Shown piece after piece: positions 1 to 7,019 of a stretch of 14,306 bases of DNA; positions within the stretch are counted from its first letter, which is position 1, and each line of letters begins with the position of its first letter. The notes under the pieces were generated by a model, which was not told the DNA's origin, did no database searches, and saw nothing but the letters and a program-made list of their open reading frames with translations. Made by a program: the position numbers and the translations under genes. The stretch spans positions 1 to 14,306 of the forward strand of contig JBBSEZ010000258.1 in the NCBI GenBank assembly GCA_038239195.1, in the 5' to 3' direction. Origin of the DNA: JBBSEZ01 sp038239195. GTDB lineage: Bacteria > Planctomycetota > Planctomycetia > Gemmatales > Gemmataceae.

Positions 1-4
1 GGAT

Positions 5-55
5 CGCCAAGCCGCAAGCGGCGGGCCCTGGCTCAATTCCGCTTGCGGCTTGGCG
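5..55. repeat. Perfect 17-bp inverted repeat (stem-loop) at the window start
   Basis: Bases 5-21 and 39-55 are exact reverse complements (CGCCAAGCCGCAAGCGG and its partner), separated by a 17-nt spacer. In RNA this would form a very stable hairpin on either strand. There is no U-tract on the plus side, so it is not a textbook intrinsic terminator. It could be a bidirectional terminator for a gene left of the window, or a copy of a dispersed palindromic element. The GCCGCAAGCGG core resembles repeats I associate with Gemmata genomes, but that is from memory and unchecked. Confidence 0.6.
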
Positions 56-162
56 AGGCGCTCCCGGAACGTTTACCACTCCCAGGCTGAGAGGGCCCCC
101 CTATTCCAGTTGCTCCGGGCCCGAAAAGGTGGTAACATGCCCACCATTCGGGGAGGAAGGGC

Positions 163-1197
163 ATGGCCGGCGCGCCGACGGTTCTTTCGCTGTTCTCTGG
201 CGCCGGCGGCCTCGACCTCGGCTTCCTCCAGGCAGGCTTCCGCGTCGTGCAAGCGCTCGACCTCATGCCCGACGCCTGCGCCACCTATCGCCGGAACATC
301 GGGGAGCACGTTCGCTGCGGGAGCGTGCGCGAGGCGAACGCCTCGACGCTGCCCGCTTGCGCCGTCGCGATCGGCGGGCCCCCCTGCCAGGGCTATTCCG
401 TGGCGGGGCACATGGGCCCGGACGACCCGCGCAGCGCGCTCACCTGGGAGTTCGTCCGCGTGGTGCGCGAGGTGAGGCCCCTGGCTTTCGTGATGGAGAA
501 CGTCAAGGCGCTGGCGGTCCTGGCGCGCTGGCAGCCGGTCCGCGCTCGCCTGCTGGCAGAACTGTCCGAGGGCGGTTACGCGGTGAGGATGCACGTCCTG
601 AATGCCCGCGACTTCGGCGTGCCGCAGGGCCGCGAGCGCGTCTTCTTCGTCGGCACGCGCTTGCCTCTTGCTCCCGTCGAGGACATCGCGCCGACCACCT
701 CGACGCCAGTCACTGCCGGCGACGTGCTCCGCTGTTTGCCGCCTCCGGGGAAGGCCCCCAACCTTGGCACCTGCGCCGCCCGCGTGGTGCCCGCCCGCGC
801 CCCCGTGCTGCGCCGCTCGCCCTACGCGGGCATGCTGTTCAACGGTCAGGGCCGGCCCATCGACCTCAGCTCGACGGTCAACACGCTGCCCGCGTCGATG
901 GGCGGCAATCGCACGCCGATCGTGGACGAGGCGGAGCTCCGCGACGGCGAACCGCCGTGGGTCGTCGCCTACCACGCGCGCCTCTGCCAGGGGCTTCCCT
1001 CACTGAGCGAAGCGCCGCCCCGCTTGCGGCGCCTCACGGTCACGGAGGCGGCCCTCCTGCAAACCTTCCCCCTCGGCTTCGCGTTCGCCGGCCGGCAGAG
1101 CTCGCAGTACGCGCAGATCGGCAACGCCGTCCCGCCGCTGCTGGCGCGCTGCGTCGCCGAGGCGCTCATGGCGAAATGGCCCTGCGGGCTGGTTTAG
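163..1197 (+). CDS. DNA (cytosine-5-)-methyltransferase, orphan
   Basis: This 344-aa protein transfers a methyl group from S-adenosylmethionine to C5 of cytosine in a short DNA target. The family motifs appear in order: motif I (LSLFSGAGGLDLGF, residues 8-21) for AdoMet, motif IV GGPPCQGYS with catalytic Cys75, motif VI ENV (112-114), motif VIII QGRER (155-159), then a variable target-recognition region (about 165-285), and motifs IX-X ending in QIGNAVPP (318-325). The length is normal for a single-chain Dcm-type enzyme and no motif is missing. The start is supported by GGAGGAA at 152-158 just upstream of the ATG. No restriction endonuclease or Vsr nicking gene is adjacent on the visible side, so it looks like an orphan enzyme, though the left flank is not visible. 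The recognition sequence cannot be read from the protein. Confidence 0.95.
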   Translation: MAGAPTVLSLFSGAGGLDLGFLQAGFRVVQALDLMPDACATYRRNIGEHVRCGSVREANASTLPACAVAIGGPPCQGYSVAGHMGPDDPRSALTWEFVRVVREVRPLAFVMENVKALAVLARWQPVRARLLAELSEGGYAVRMHVLNARDFGVPQGRERVFFVGTRLPLAPVEDIAPTTSTPVTAGDVLRCLPPPGKAPNLGTCAARVVPARAPVLRRSPYAGMLFNGQGRPIDLSSTVNTLPASMGGNRTPIVDEAELRDGEPPWVVAYHARLCQGLPSLSEAPPRLRRLTVTEAALLQTFPLGFAFAGRQSSQYAQIGNAVPPLLARCVAEALMAKWPCGLV

Positions 1198-1256
1198 CCA
1201 CGTTCTGCGAAGCGTCGCTAACCGAAAACGGGTCGCCCAGAACACGAGGACCGAGC

Positions 1257-1673
1257 ATGGCCTTCCAGGAACAATTCACCCTCTCGACCGCCGGCCACGG
1301 CGACATGCACGACCTGACCGAACAGGTCGCCGCCGTCGTCGCCCGGTCGAAAGTGCGCACCGGGATCGTTCACGTCTTCAACGTCGGCAGCACCTCCGCC
1401 GTCGGCACGATCGAGTTCGAGCCGGGCTTGCGCGAAGACCTCCCCGCCATCCTCGACCGCCTCATGCCGCCCAGCCGCGACTACGGCCACGAGAAGGCGT
1501 GGCACGACGGCAACGGCCATTCGCACCTCCAGGCCACCACACTGGGCCCCGCCCTCACGGTGCCGGTCGGCGCCAGCAAGCTCGTGCTCGGCACCTGGCA
1601 GCAAATCTTCCACCTCGAATGCGACACGCGCCCGCGCGAGCGGACCGTCGTGGTGACCGTTCTGGGCGAATGA
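1257..1673 (+). CDS. YjbQ/UPF0047 family protein (secondary thiamine-phosphate synthase family)
   Basis: This 138-aa protein belongs to the small UPF0047 (YjbQ) family, whose members are cytosolic; a weak thiamine-phosphate synthase activity has been reported for E. coli YjbQ, but the true role is unsettled. Family signatures are visible: the GSTSA segment (44-48), the DGNGHSHLQATTLG stretch (84-97), VPV (102-104) and GTWQQIFHLECD followed by PRERTVVV in the C-terminal third. The His-rich DGNGHSH region and the Glu/Asp of LECD line the pocket in known structures. The full length matches the family. The reading frame is open far upstream, but the upstream part lies inside the methyltransferase gene in another frame. 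The ATG at 1257 has GAGGA at 1246-1250 and gives a normal family N-terminus. It starts 59 nt after the methyltransferase and ends 9 nt before the LRR gene, so co-transcription is likely. Confidence 0.92.
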   Translation: MAFQEQFTLSTAGHGDMHDLTEQVAAVVARSKVRTGIVHVFNVGSTSAVGTIEFEPGLREDLPAILDRLMPPSRDYGHEKAWHDGNGHSHLQATTLGPALTVPVGASKLVLGTWQQIFHLECDTRPRERTVVVTVLGE

Positions 1674-1682
1674 GGGCCCGCG

Positions 1683-3296
1683 ATGGACCTGGAACAAGCC
1701 CTCCTCGGTGCCATCGTCGCCGACGCCGAGGACGACCTGCCCCGACTGGCCTACGCCGACTGGCTCGAGGAGCAGGGGGACGTCGGCCGCGCCGAGTTCA
1801 TCCGCACCCAGTGCCGGCTGGCCGGCGCGTCTCCCGCCGCGCCGGACTACCTCGACCTGACCGAGCGGGAGAGCGAGTTGATCGCGCTCATGGAGCGCCG
1901 GGCCCGGGGCCTCGCCCCCGAGTTGCCTCCAGGGTTGCGCTTCTACCTCAGCATCCGCTACGGGCGCGACGAGAGCTTCTGCCGAGGCTTCCCGTATTTC
2001 GTCAAGGGGGATTGGTCCGAAGCGCCCCAGGAAGAAGACGTGTCAAGGCTGTGCGCCGCCCTGGAGCGCGTGATGAGGACGACGACCGCGCGCGGGCTGG
2101 ACCTCGCGTACGTTGTCCCTGCGCAAGTGGCCGCGATCCTCCAGGCCCCGGCGGCAGCCGCGCTGACTGGCCTGACCGTCCTCGCGGTGTATCTGACGCC
2201 GGCCGACGCGGAAGGCGTGATCCGCGCCCTGGTCGATCTCCCCGTGGCCCGCAACCTCCAACGCCTGGCCCTCCATTGCGGCGCGACCGCGGCCGGGGTG
2301 GCGATCCTCGAGGCGGCCCCATTCGACCGACTCATCCGGCTCGACGCCCCGGCGTTCCTGTGCCCCCCGGCCGACCTCGCCCGGCTGACGGCGGCCCCCT
2401 GGTTCCGCCGGCTGCGGCATCTGCGAATCGGCCTCGGGGGCGCCGACTGGGTGGCCGCGGCGCTTCCCGGGTTGTCCCGGCTGCCGGACCTCCACACCCT
2501 CGAACTGCGCGACTTCCAGCCCGAGGGAGCGCCCCCACTCGCCGGGTGTGCGTTCCCCTCCCTGGCCCGGCTCGACCTGAGTTCCTGCGCGCTGGGGCCC
2601 GCGGGCGTTGCCGCGCTGGCGTCGGCCTCGATCCCGCAACTGGCGATCCTCCAGCTCTGCCACGACGGGCTCCGAAACGGGGAGGTGGCAACCCTGGCCG
2701 CCGCGAGTTGGTGGCCCGGCGTCCGCAGCCTCGACCTGAGCACCAACGCCATCGGCGACAAGGGCGTCACCGCCCTCGCAGCCAGCCCGGCCGCTCCCGG
2801 GCTTCGCGTCCTCCGACTGCGCAACAACCCGTTCGGCAAGGTTGGCCTGTCCGCCTTCACCAACCCGGCCTTCCCCAACCTGACCACGCTCGACTTGGGC
2901 TCGACCCTCAAGCGAAAGGCGACGGCCGAGGACGTGGCGAGGTTCCTGGCTGGGTTGCAACTCCCACGGTTGAAACATCTGGACCTGGGCGGGTGGCCGG
3001 TCGGCGACGCCGGGGCCGCCGTGCTGGCGTCCTCCCCCGGGCTCGCCAACCTCTCCCGGTTGGCCCTGGACCATTGCGGCATCGGCGATGCCGGGGCGAA
3101 ACCGCTGTTCTCCTCCCCCCACCTCCGCCACCTCATCGAACTGGACCTGCGCGACAACCAGGTCGCGACGGCCGCGGGCGCCCTCCTCGATCCCGCTAAC
3201 CTCCCGGCCCTCGCCGAGTGCTGGCTCTCCGGCAACAAGCTCCCTCCGCGGCTCGCCGCCTCCGTAAAGGAAGCCCGACCCTGTGTCCACGTTTGA
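1683..3296 (+). CDS. TIGR02996 domain protein with leucine-rich repeats
   Basis: This 537-aa protein begins with the TIGR02996 'repeat-companion' domain (residues about 1-47, with LPRLAYADWLEEQG and the RAEFIRTQCRLA stretch). That domain is typical of Gemmata-type planctomycetes and is often attached to repeat proteins. The rest, clearest from about residue 270 to 520, consists of ribonuclease-inhibitor-type leucine-rich repeats of roughly 24-30 residues (for example LRSLDLSTNAIGDKGVTALA-like units). Such horseshoe folds usually bind protein partners; no enzymatic motif is seen and the partner is unknown. There is no signal peptide or membrane helix, so it is probably cytosolic. The ATG lies 9 nt after the YjbQ stop, with GAGGG overlapping that stop, which suggests translational coupling. 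Other long open frames overlap it on both strands but are GC-rich shadows with Arg/Pro/Gly-biased composition. Confidence 0.9.
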   Translation: MDLEQALLGAIVADAEDDLPRLAYADWLEEQGDVGRAEFIRTQCRLAGASPAAPDYLDLTERESELIALMERRARGLAPELPPGLRFYLSIRYGRDESFCRGFPYFVKGDWSEAPQEEDVSRLCAALERVMRTTTARGLDLAYVVPAQVAAILQAPAAAALTGLTVLAVYLTPADAEGVIRALVDLPVARNLQRLALHCGATAAGVAILEAAPFDRLIRLDAPAFLCPPADLARLTAAPWFRRLRHLRIGLGGADWVAAALPGLSRLPDLHTLELRDFQPEGAPPLAGCAFPSLARLDLSSCALGPAGVAALASASIPQLAILQLCHDGLRNGEVATLAAASWWPGVRSLDLSTNAIGDKGVTALAASPAAPGLRVLRLRNNPFGKVGLSAFTNPAFPNLTTLDLGSTLKRKATAEDVARFLAGLQLPRLKHLDLGGWPVGDAGAAVLASSPGLANLSRLALDHCGIGDAGAKPLFSSPHLRHLIELDLRDNQVATAAGALLDPANLPALAECWLSGNKLPPRLAASVKEARPCVHV

Positions 3297-3362
3297 TCGG
3301 CGCCCCCGCCGCCCCTATCATCTTCTCCAACGATCTCTCTTTCTCCTTTCGAGGGCCTCCCC

Positions 3363-4289
3363 ATGCGTCCGCTCTGTCTGTGTGCCTTGCTCCTTCCCCT
3401 GTGCCTGCCCGCGAAAGCCGACGAGGCAGGCGACAAGATCGCCGGCCTCGGCCCGACCGGCGCTCCTGTCAAGCTCCACACGAAGTTCGCCTTCACCGAG
3501 GGCCCCGCCGCCGACCGCGCGGGCAACGTCTATTTCTCCGACATTCCCAACCAGAAAATCTACAAGGTCGATCTCAAGGGCAAGTTGACGCTCTTCCGCG
3601 ACAAGAGCAATCGCTCCAACGGCCTGATGGTCAACGCGAAGGGCGAGATTGTCGCCTGCGAGATGGCCGGGCAGGTGGTCGCCTACAGCGCCGACGGCAA
3701 GTCGCGCCGCGTCCTCGCCGGGAAGCACGACGGCAAGCGCTTCAACGCCCCCAACGACCTGGTCCTCGACAAAAAGGGCGGCATCTATTTCACCGACCCC
3801 GCTTTCGGCGCCCCCACGCCCCTCCCCCAGGGCAAGACCGCCGTTTACTACCTCTCCCCCGACGGTAAGACAACGCGCCTGATCGACGATTTGCCCAACC
3901 CCAACGGCGTCATCCTCTCGCCGGACGAGAAGACGCTCTACGTCATCCCCACCGGCCAGGCCGACATGATGAGCTACGCCGTCAAAGCGCCCGGCAAGAT
4001 CGGCAAGGCCAGGGTCTTCTGCACCCTGCGCCAGCCCAAGGGCGTCAAGAACAGCGGCGGCGATGGCCTCGCGGTGGACGCGAAGGGCAACTTGTACATC
4101 ACCTCGCGCCTGGGCCTGCAAGTGTTCGACCCGGCCGGCAAGTACCTGGGGCTCATCGAGGTCCCCGAGGGCCCCGCCAACGTCAAGTTCGGCGGCGCCG
4201 ACTTCAAGACGCTCTACGTGACGGCCCGCACGTCGCTCTACACCTTCAAGATGGACGTCGCCGGCCACCAGTTCGCCCGAGGTGAGTAA
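3363..4289 (+). CDS. Exported SMP-30/gluconolactonase/LRE family beta-propeller
   Basis: This 308-aa protein carries an N-terminal Sec signal peptide (MRPLCLCALLLPLCLPAKA, likely cut after residue 19) followed by a six-bladed propeller of the SMP-30/gluconolaconase/LRE type. Diagnostic pieces are FTEGPAADRAGNVYFSD (44-60), the NAPNDLVLD segment (128-136), IYFTDPAFG (141-149), NPNGVILSPDEKTLYV (179-194) and GGDGLAVDAKGNLYI (232-246). By family precedent Glu46, Asn181 and Asp234 would bind the divalent metal of a lactonase site. The family hydrolyses sugar lactones and related esters; planctomycetes carry many periplasmic copies and the substrate here is unknown. It starts 66 nt after the LRR gene with GAGGG before the ATG, and could share its transcript or have its own promoter. 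Confidence 0.92.
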   Translation: MRPLCLCALLLPLCLPAKADEAGDKIAGLGPTGAPVKLHTKFAFTEGPAADRAGNVYFSDIPNQKIYKVDLKGKLTLFRDKSNRSNGLMVNAKGEIVACEMAGQVVAYSADGKSRRVLAGKHDGKRFNAPNDLVLDKKGGIYFTDPAFGAPTPLPQGKTAVYYLSPDGKTTRLIDDLPNPNGVILSPDEKTLYVIPTGQADMMSYAVKAPGKIGKARVFCTLRQPKGVKNSGGDGLAVDAKGNLYITSRLGLQVFDPAGKYLGLIEVPEGPANVKFGGADFKTLYVTARTSLYTFKMDVAGHQFARGE

Positions 4290-4318
4290 GGCGCTGGGCA
4301 GGAAAACCCTTCGCCGTG

Positions 4319-4340
4319 GGACGGCTCTCCCGAGCCGTCC
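4319..4340 (+). terminator. Stem-loop after the SMP-30 gene (possible terminator or repeat)
   Basis: GGACGGCTC (4319-4327) and GAGCCGTCC (4332-4340) form a perfect 9-bp stem with a 4-nt TCCC loop, about 30 nt after the propeller stop codon. A second GAGCCGT followed by four T (from 4344) lies just beyond and could pair alternatively. The position fits transcription termination, but the T-run is short and displaced. The hairpin may also be a dispersed palindromic element. Confidence 0.5.
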
Positions 4341-5080
4341 TACGAGCCGTTTTCTCACGCCGTTCGCCGAAGCGCGAGGGCGCACCCCTGGGCAGGTTGG
4401 GGCGTCGTCTTCCGCGATGGTTTATGAGTGGGATGGGTTGGAATGGGCAGACGAGAATCGCGATTTTTGCGGGAAATGCTTGACGGTGAGCGCGCACCGG
4501 AGTACGTTGGATGATTGAAACATCCCACGCCCTCCTCAAATCTCCTCCCAGAGAAAACCGAGCAGCTCGCTGAGCCACCTCTCCCGTAGCCAGCGAGCCG
4601 CCCGGTTGTTTGTTCGCTCTCTCTCCCAGAGCAGAACGTCAGGAATAAAAGCACTTCGCGCGCCAATTCGGACCTGCATCACGGGCCGTCCGCCCTTACT
4701 CATGGTAAGTCATTATCAGAAATATAGTTAGGGATTGCGAAGACTTGCAGAAGCGGGGCAGGGGGGCCATGCACTCTGACGGATCGCCCAATTTGCATGC
4801 GAACGATGCCCGGACGTTGGGCGTGCAGAGCGTTCTCGCTTGCCGCGGCTGACCGGGAAGTATCGGTGGGAAAGCCTTTTCGCGAAGGCGAGCGAAGGAG
4901 TCGCGAGCCGAATTGTCTCGCCGACCTGCTACCACAGCGTTTCCTCCCCCCAAGGCTCGCAACGCCATCCTCTGCTCTCGTTCCCGAAGCAGAGACAAGG
5001 GCCAGCGATGCCCGGCCCTTCGTTCGAGGCCTTCCGCGCAGCGGGCTTGACTCAAAGGGCTGGCCCCTCCCTCGCATCAG

Positions 5081-5096
5081 CCCTTCGGCCGAAGGG
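5081..5096. repeat. Perfect 16-bp palindrome in the gene-poor region
   Basis: CCCTTCGGCCGAAGGG is its own reverse complement over 16 bases. It could be a regulator half-site pair or a chance GC-rich palindrome; with no adjoining gene its role cannot be assigned. Confidence 0.4.
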
Positions 5097-5368
5097 GCAC
5101 GCCGGACGGCGCGGGCGCTCTCGCGTCCTGAGACGGGCAACGGTTCTGTTGTGGGGGGAATGGCGAGGAACGGGAGTGGCTTCCGTCCGGGGCCCATCCG
5201 AGGCGGCCCGAAGCGCGACGCAGCTATCCCGGAGAGCGCCTTCGCCACCGCAGCCCAGGAGCCGAGTGAGAATGGCCCCATGGGAATGCTTCGCCTTCCC
5301 TCGTCGTGAACGTCTTGCGCCCTTGCACCACCGAGGGACAAGAATTGGCCCCCATGGCGAACGATTCG

Positions 5369-5391
5369 CCCTGCCGTCCCGGCGGGTTTTT
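5369..5391 (+). terminator. Isolated intrinsic-terminator-like hairpin
   Basis: CCC-T-GCCG (5369-5376) pairs with CGGCGGG (5380-5386) through seven base pairs with one bulged T and a 3-nt loop, followed immediately by five T (5387-5391). This is the usual form of a Rho-independent terminator for a plus-strand transcript. No plus-strand gene is recognised directly upstream, so it may end a non-coding RNA or run-through transcript, or be coincidental. Confidence 0.4.
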
Positions 5392-5651
5392 CCCCTGGCC
5401 AGCGTTTTTGCCAGGTCGCTGCACAAACCCTTTGTTAATAATAATTTGTGGCTGTAGCCGGCTTCTCATCCCTGCGGCACAGGTCTTTCTGTCTCATAAA
5501 TCGTTCATTTTCCAGTGGCCGGAAGCCCCTCGCCGACGCGAAGGGACTGCGCCGCGCCCGCCGATGCAAGGAAGGGGATGGGAACACGCCGTCGGGGAAC
5601 AGTCCCGGGCGGCAACCGATCACACAACTTCGTTTTGGAGGTACGATCGCA

Positions 5652-6356
5652 ATGGACAAGAGCATCATTGCCCGCGCCATGCTCACCGTCGGGCTCCTCG
5701 CCTGCACGGCCCCGGCGCACGCCGACGACAGCACGACCCGGGCCCTGTCGTTGAAGGGAGATGACACCGACGCCAAGACCCTCGCTGTCCACGGCTGGGG
5801 CGGCTACGGCTACCGCGGTTACGGCTGGGGCGGCTACGGCTACCGCAGCTACGGCTGGGGCGGCTACGGCTACCGCGGTTACGGCTGGGGTGGCTACGGT
5901 TACGGAGGTTTCTACCGGCCCTACTACGCCGGGCTCGGCTTCGGCTACCCCTACTCTTACGGCTACAACTACTACTCGGCGCCGTTCGCCTACAACTACC
6001 CCTCATACTACTATTCGGCGCCGCTCCTCTACAGCTACCCCTCTTACTCCTACTACTCGGCGCCTTACTACTGCCCGATCGGCTCGACGTTCTCGACCCT
6101 GCCGGCGGTGACGCTGAGTATCCGGCCGTCGCGGACGACGCTGGAGGGGGGCGAGACCTTCCCGTACGACGGCGACCCCCGGAGCCCGGTGCCGATGCCC
6201 AAGGCGGAAAGTGACCCGACGGACATGCCGCGCATCCGGCCAAGCCCGGCGGTGCGCGGGAGCGCCCGCGTCGTCTCGCTGCCCGGTCCCGAGGCCACGA
6301 CGGGCAAGTGGGCCTACCCGGCCTACGGCGAGATGCCCCGTCGCACGGGCCGTTGA
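5652..6356 (+). CDS. Secreted Gly/Tyr-rich repeat protein
   Basis: This 234-aa protein has a Sec leader (MDKSIIARAMLTVGLLACTAPAHA, probably cut after residue 24) and then a low-complexity Gly/Tyr/Trp domain. Residues 48-87 are four tandem decapeptides of the type GWGGYGYRGY, followed to about residue 140 by Tyr/Ser/Pro-rich sequence with three YSAP-type motifs. The C-terminal ~90 residues (from about 145) are of ordinary composition and Pro-rich. I do not recognise an enzymatic family; Gly/Tyr-rich exported proteins are common in planctomycetes and may be cell-envelope or extracellular structural proteins, but this is inference. The frame is open upstream to 5448, yet the ATG at 5652 has a strong GGAGG at 5637-5641 and places the signal peptide at the N-terminus. 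A good terminator follows at 6382, so the gene is probably monocistronic. Confidence 0.85.
   Translation: MDKSIIARAMLTVGLLACTAPAHADDSTTRALSLKGDDTDAKTLAVHGWGGYGYRGYGWGGYGYRSYGWGGYGYRGYGWGGYGYGGFYRPYYAGLGFGYPYSYGYNYYSAPFAYNYPSYYYSAPLLYSYPSYSYYSAPYYCPIGSTFSTLPAVTLSIRPSRTTLEGGETFPYDGDPRSPVPMPKAESDPTDMPRIRPSPAVRGSARVVSLPGPEATTGKWAYPAYGEMPRRTGR
5793..5912 (+). repeat. Four tandem 30-bp coding repeats
   Basis: Four 30-bp units start at 5793, 5823, 5853 and 5883, each opening with GGCTGGGGCGGCTACGGCTA or a near copy. Units 1 and 3 are identical, unit 2 differs at the Gly/Ser codon, and unit 4 is more diverged, encoding GWGGYGYGGF. The period is a multiple of three and keeps the reading frame, so copy number can change by slippage or recombination without breaking the gene. 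Confidence 0.95.
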
Positions 6357-6381
6357 CGAGCCGCCTGGCCTGCAACGCCCG

Positions 6382-6413
6382 AGCCCCCTGGCCAGCCGGG
6401 GGGCTTTGTTGTT
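6382..6413 (+). terminator. Rho-independent terminator after the Gly/Tyr-rich gene
   Basis: AGCCCCC (6382-6388) pairs perfectly with GGGGGCT (6399-6405) across a 10-nt loop, followed by TTGTTGTTT. It sits 26 nt after the stop codon of the upstream gene. Confidence 0.8.
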
Positions 6414-6820
6414 TCTCCCGGTAGGAATTCGACCCCCGGTGAGGGGGCATAAGGCATGGCGAGCGGCGGGGCTTGCCCGCCTTGCCCCCGCCGCCCGCGC
6501 GCACCGCGGGGCTGCCCTCGTTGCGCTTCCTTGGCTCGCCGCCAACCGCCCCCTCGCCGGCCTTGGAGCTCCGGGAGTTGCCGCGCCAGAAACCGGCCGC
6601 GGACGCGCATGCACGAGAACGGGTAGGGCCCCCGAGGAGGGGGCCACGTGGCCCTCGGCGAGGCGCAAGTCAATGGCGGGCGAGCGTTCCCCCAACGGAG
6701 TGACATTACCAAGTGCTGTGCCTGGCGCGGCGCCAGAACGCGGACACGCCGGGCACGGCTCGCCGACCAACTCGCGGCCGTGGCCCCGAAGGACGCTCGG
6801 GGTTGGCGAGGGCATCGACC
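6414..6820. other. About 400-bp spacer with no recognised gene
   Basis: I see no gene in this GC-rich stretch; the open frames are biased in composition and lack support. It contains a 7-bp hairpin (GGCCCCC 6627-6633 with GGGGGCC 6639-6645) directly overlapping a 12-bp palindrome GGCCACGTGGCC (6642-6653). Neither has an evident role. Confidence 0.45.
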
Positions 6821-6955
6821 ATGTTTCGCAGCTTCAGACGCCTTCTGGCCTGGCTGCGGCCGCGCAGGCGCCGGCAGGCGCCCACAGCCCCGCCAATCAG
6901 ACGCTTTGACGAGTGGGAAGAACTCGTCCCCGACCCACGAGGGCGCTCCTGGTGA
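6821..6955 (+). CDS. Possible small basic protein, 44 aa
   Basis: This short frame encodes a 44-aa product whose first half is strongly basic (MFRSFRRLLAWLRPRRRRQ) and whose second half contains the acidic stretch FDEWEELVPD and ends in Trp. GAGGG at 6808-6812 lies 8 nt before the ATG, which is a reasonable ribosome binding site. The switch from Arg-rich amphipathic helix to acidic tail looks more like a real small protein than a shadow frame, and no larger gene overlaps it. I recognise no family. It converges on the phospholipase-D-like gene, 64 nt away. It may be a small hypothetical protein or chance. Confidence 0.42.
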   Translation: MFRSFRRLLAWLRPRRRRQAPTAPPIRRFDEWEELVPDPRGRSW

Positions 6956-6995
6956 GAGCAGCGGCGACGGGCCGCCAGGCGACGCCGGCCTGCTC
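6956..6995. terminator. Stem-loop between convergent genes
   Basis: GAGCAG-CGGCG (6956-6966) can pair with CGCCG-(GC)-CTGCTC (6983-6995), giving an 11-bp stem with a 2-nt bulge. It lies between the end of the small plus-strand frame and the stop of the minus-strand gene, so it could serve as a shared terminator, but there is no strong T-run on either side. Confidence 0.35.
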
Positions 6996-7019
6996 TTCGG
7001 CCCGAGAACGGGCGTGGCG

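Larger units (their letters stand above)
4341..5651. other. Gene-poor region of about 1.3 kb
   Basis: I see no convincing protein gene here. Several frames stay open for 300-600 bases on both strands, but their products are Arg/Ser/Pro-rich, overlap one another, lack clear ribosome binding sites and match no family I recognise. The stretch contains AT-rich islands near 4700-4735 and 5430-5455, a perfect 16-bp palindrome at 5081-5096, a 7-bp hairpin (AAGGGCC/GGCCCTT) near 4998-5023, and a terminator-like hairpin at 5369-5391. It could be an intergenic spacer with an untranslated RNA, or a decayed gene. The last ~200 bases are likely the leader and promoter region of the Gly/Tyr-rich gene starting at 5652. 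No tRNA or rRNA was recognised. Confidence 0.5.

Noticed and set aside
1499..3199. Long plus-strand frame of 566 codons overlapping the YjbQ and LRR genes
   Set aside because: Its product is Arg/Pro/Gly-biased with no motifs, and it lies in a different frame from two recognisable proteins.
1958..3526. Long minus-strand frames opposite the LRR gene (also 2043-3290)
   Set aside because: Antisense shadows of a GC-rich gene; biased composition and no family signature.
3318..4385. Minus-strand frame of 355 codons opposite the propeller gene
   Set aside because: The sense strand encodes a clear SMP-30 family protein with signal peptide; the antisense product is Val/Leu/Glu-rich shadow sequence.
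4797..5457. Overlapping open frames on both strands in the gene-poor region
   Set aside because: Ser/Arg/Pro-rich products, mutual overlap, no ribosome binding sites and no family resemblance.
5793..5912. 30-bp repeats considered as a CRISPR array
   Set aside because: Units are directly contiguous with no spacers, in frame, and encode GWGGYGYRGY repeats of a secreted protein.
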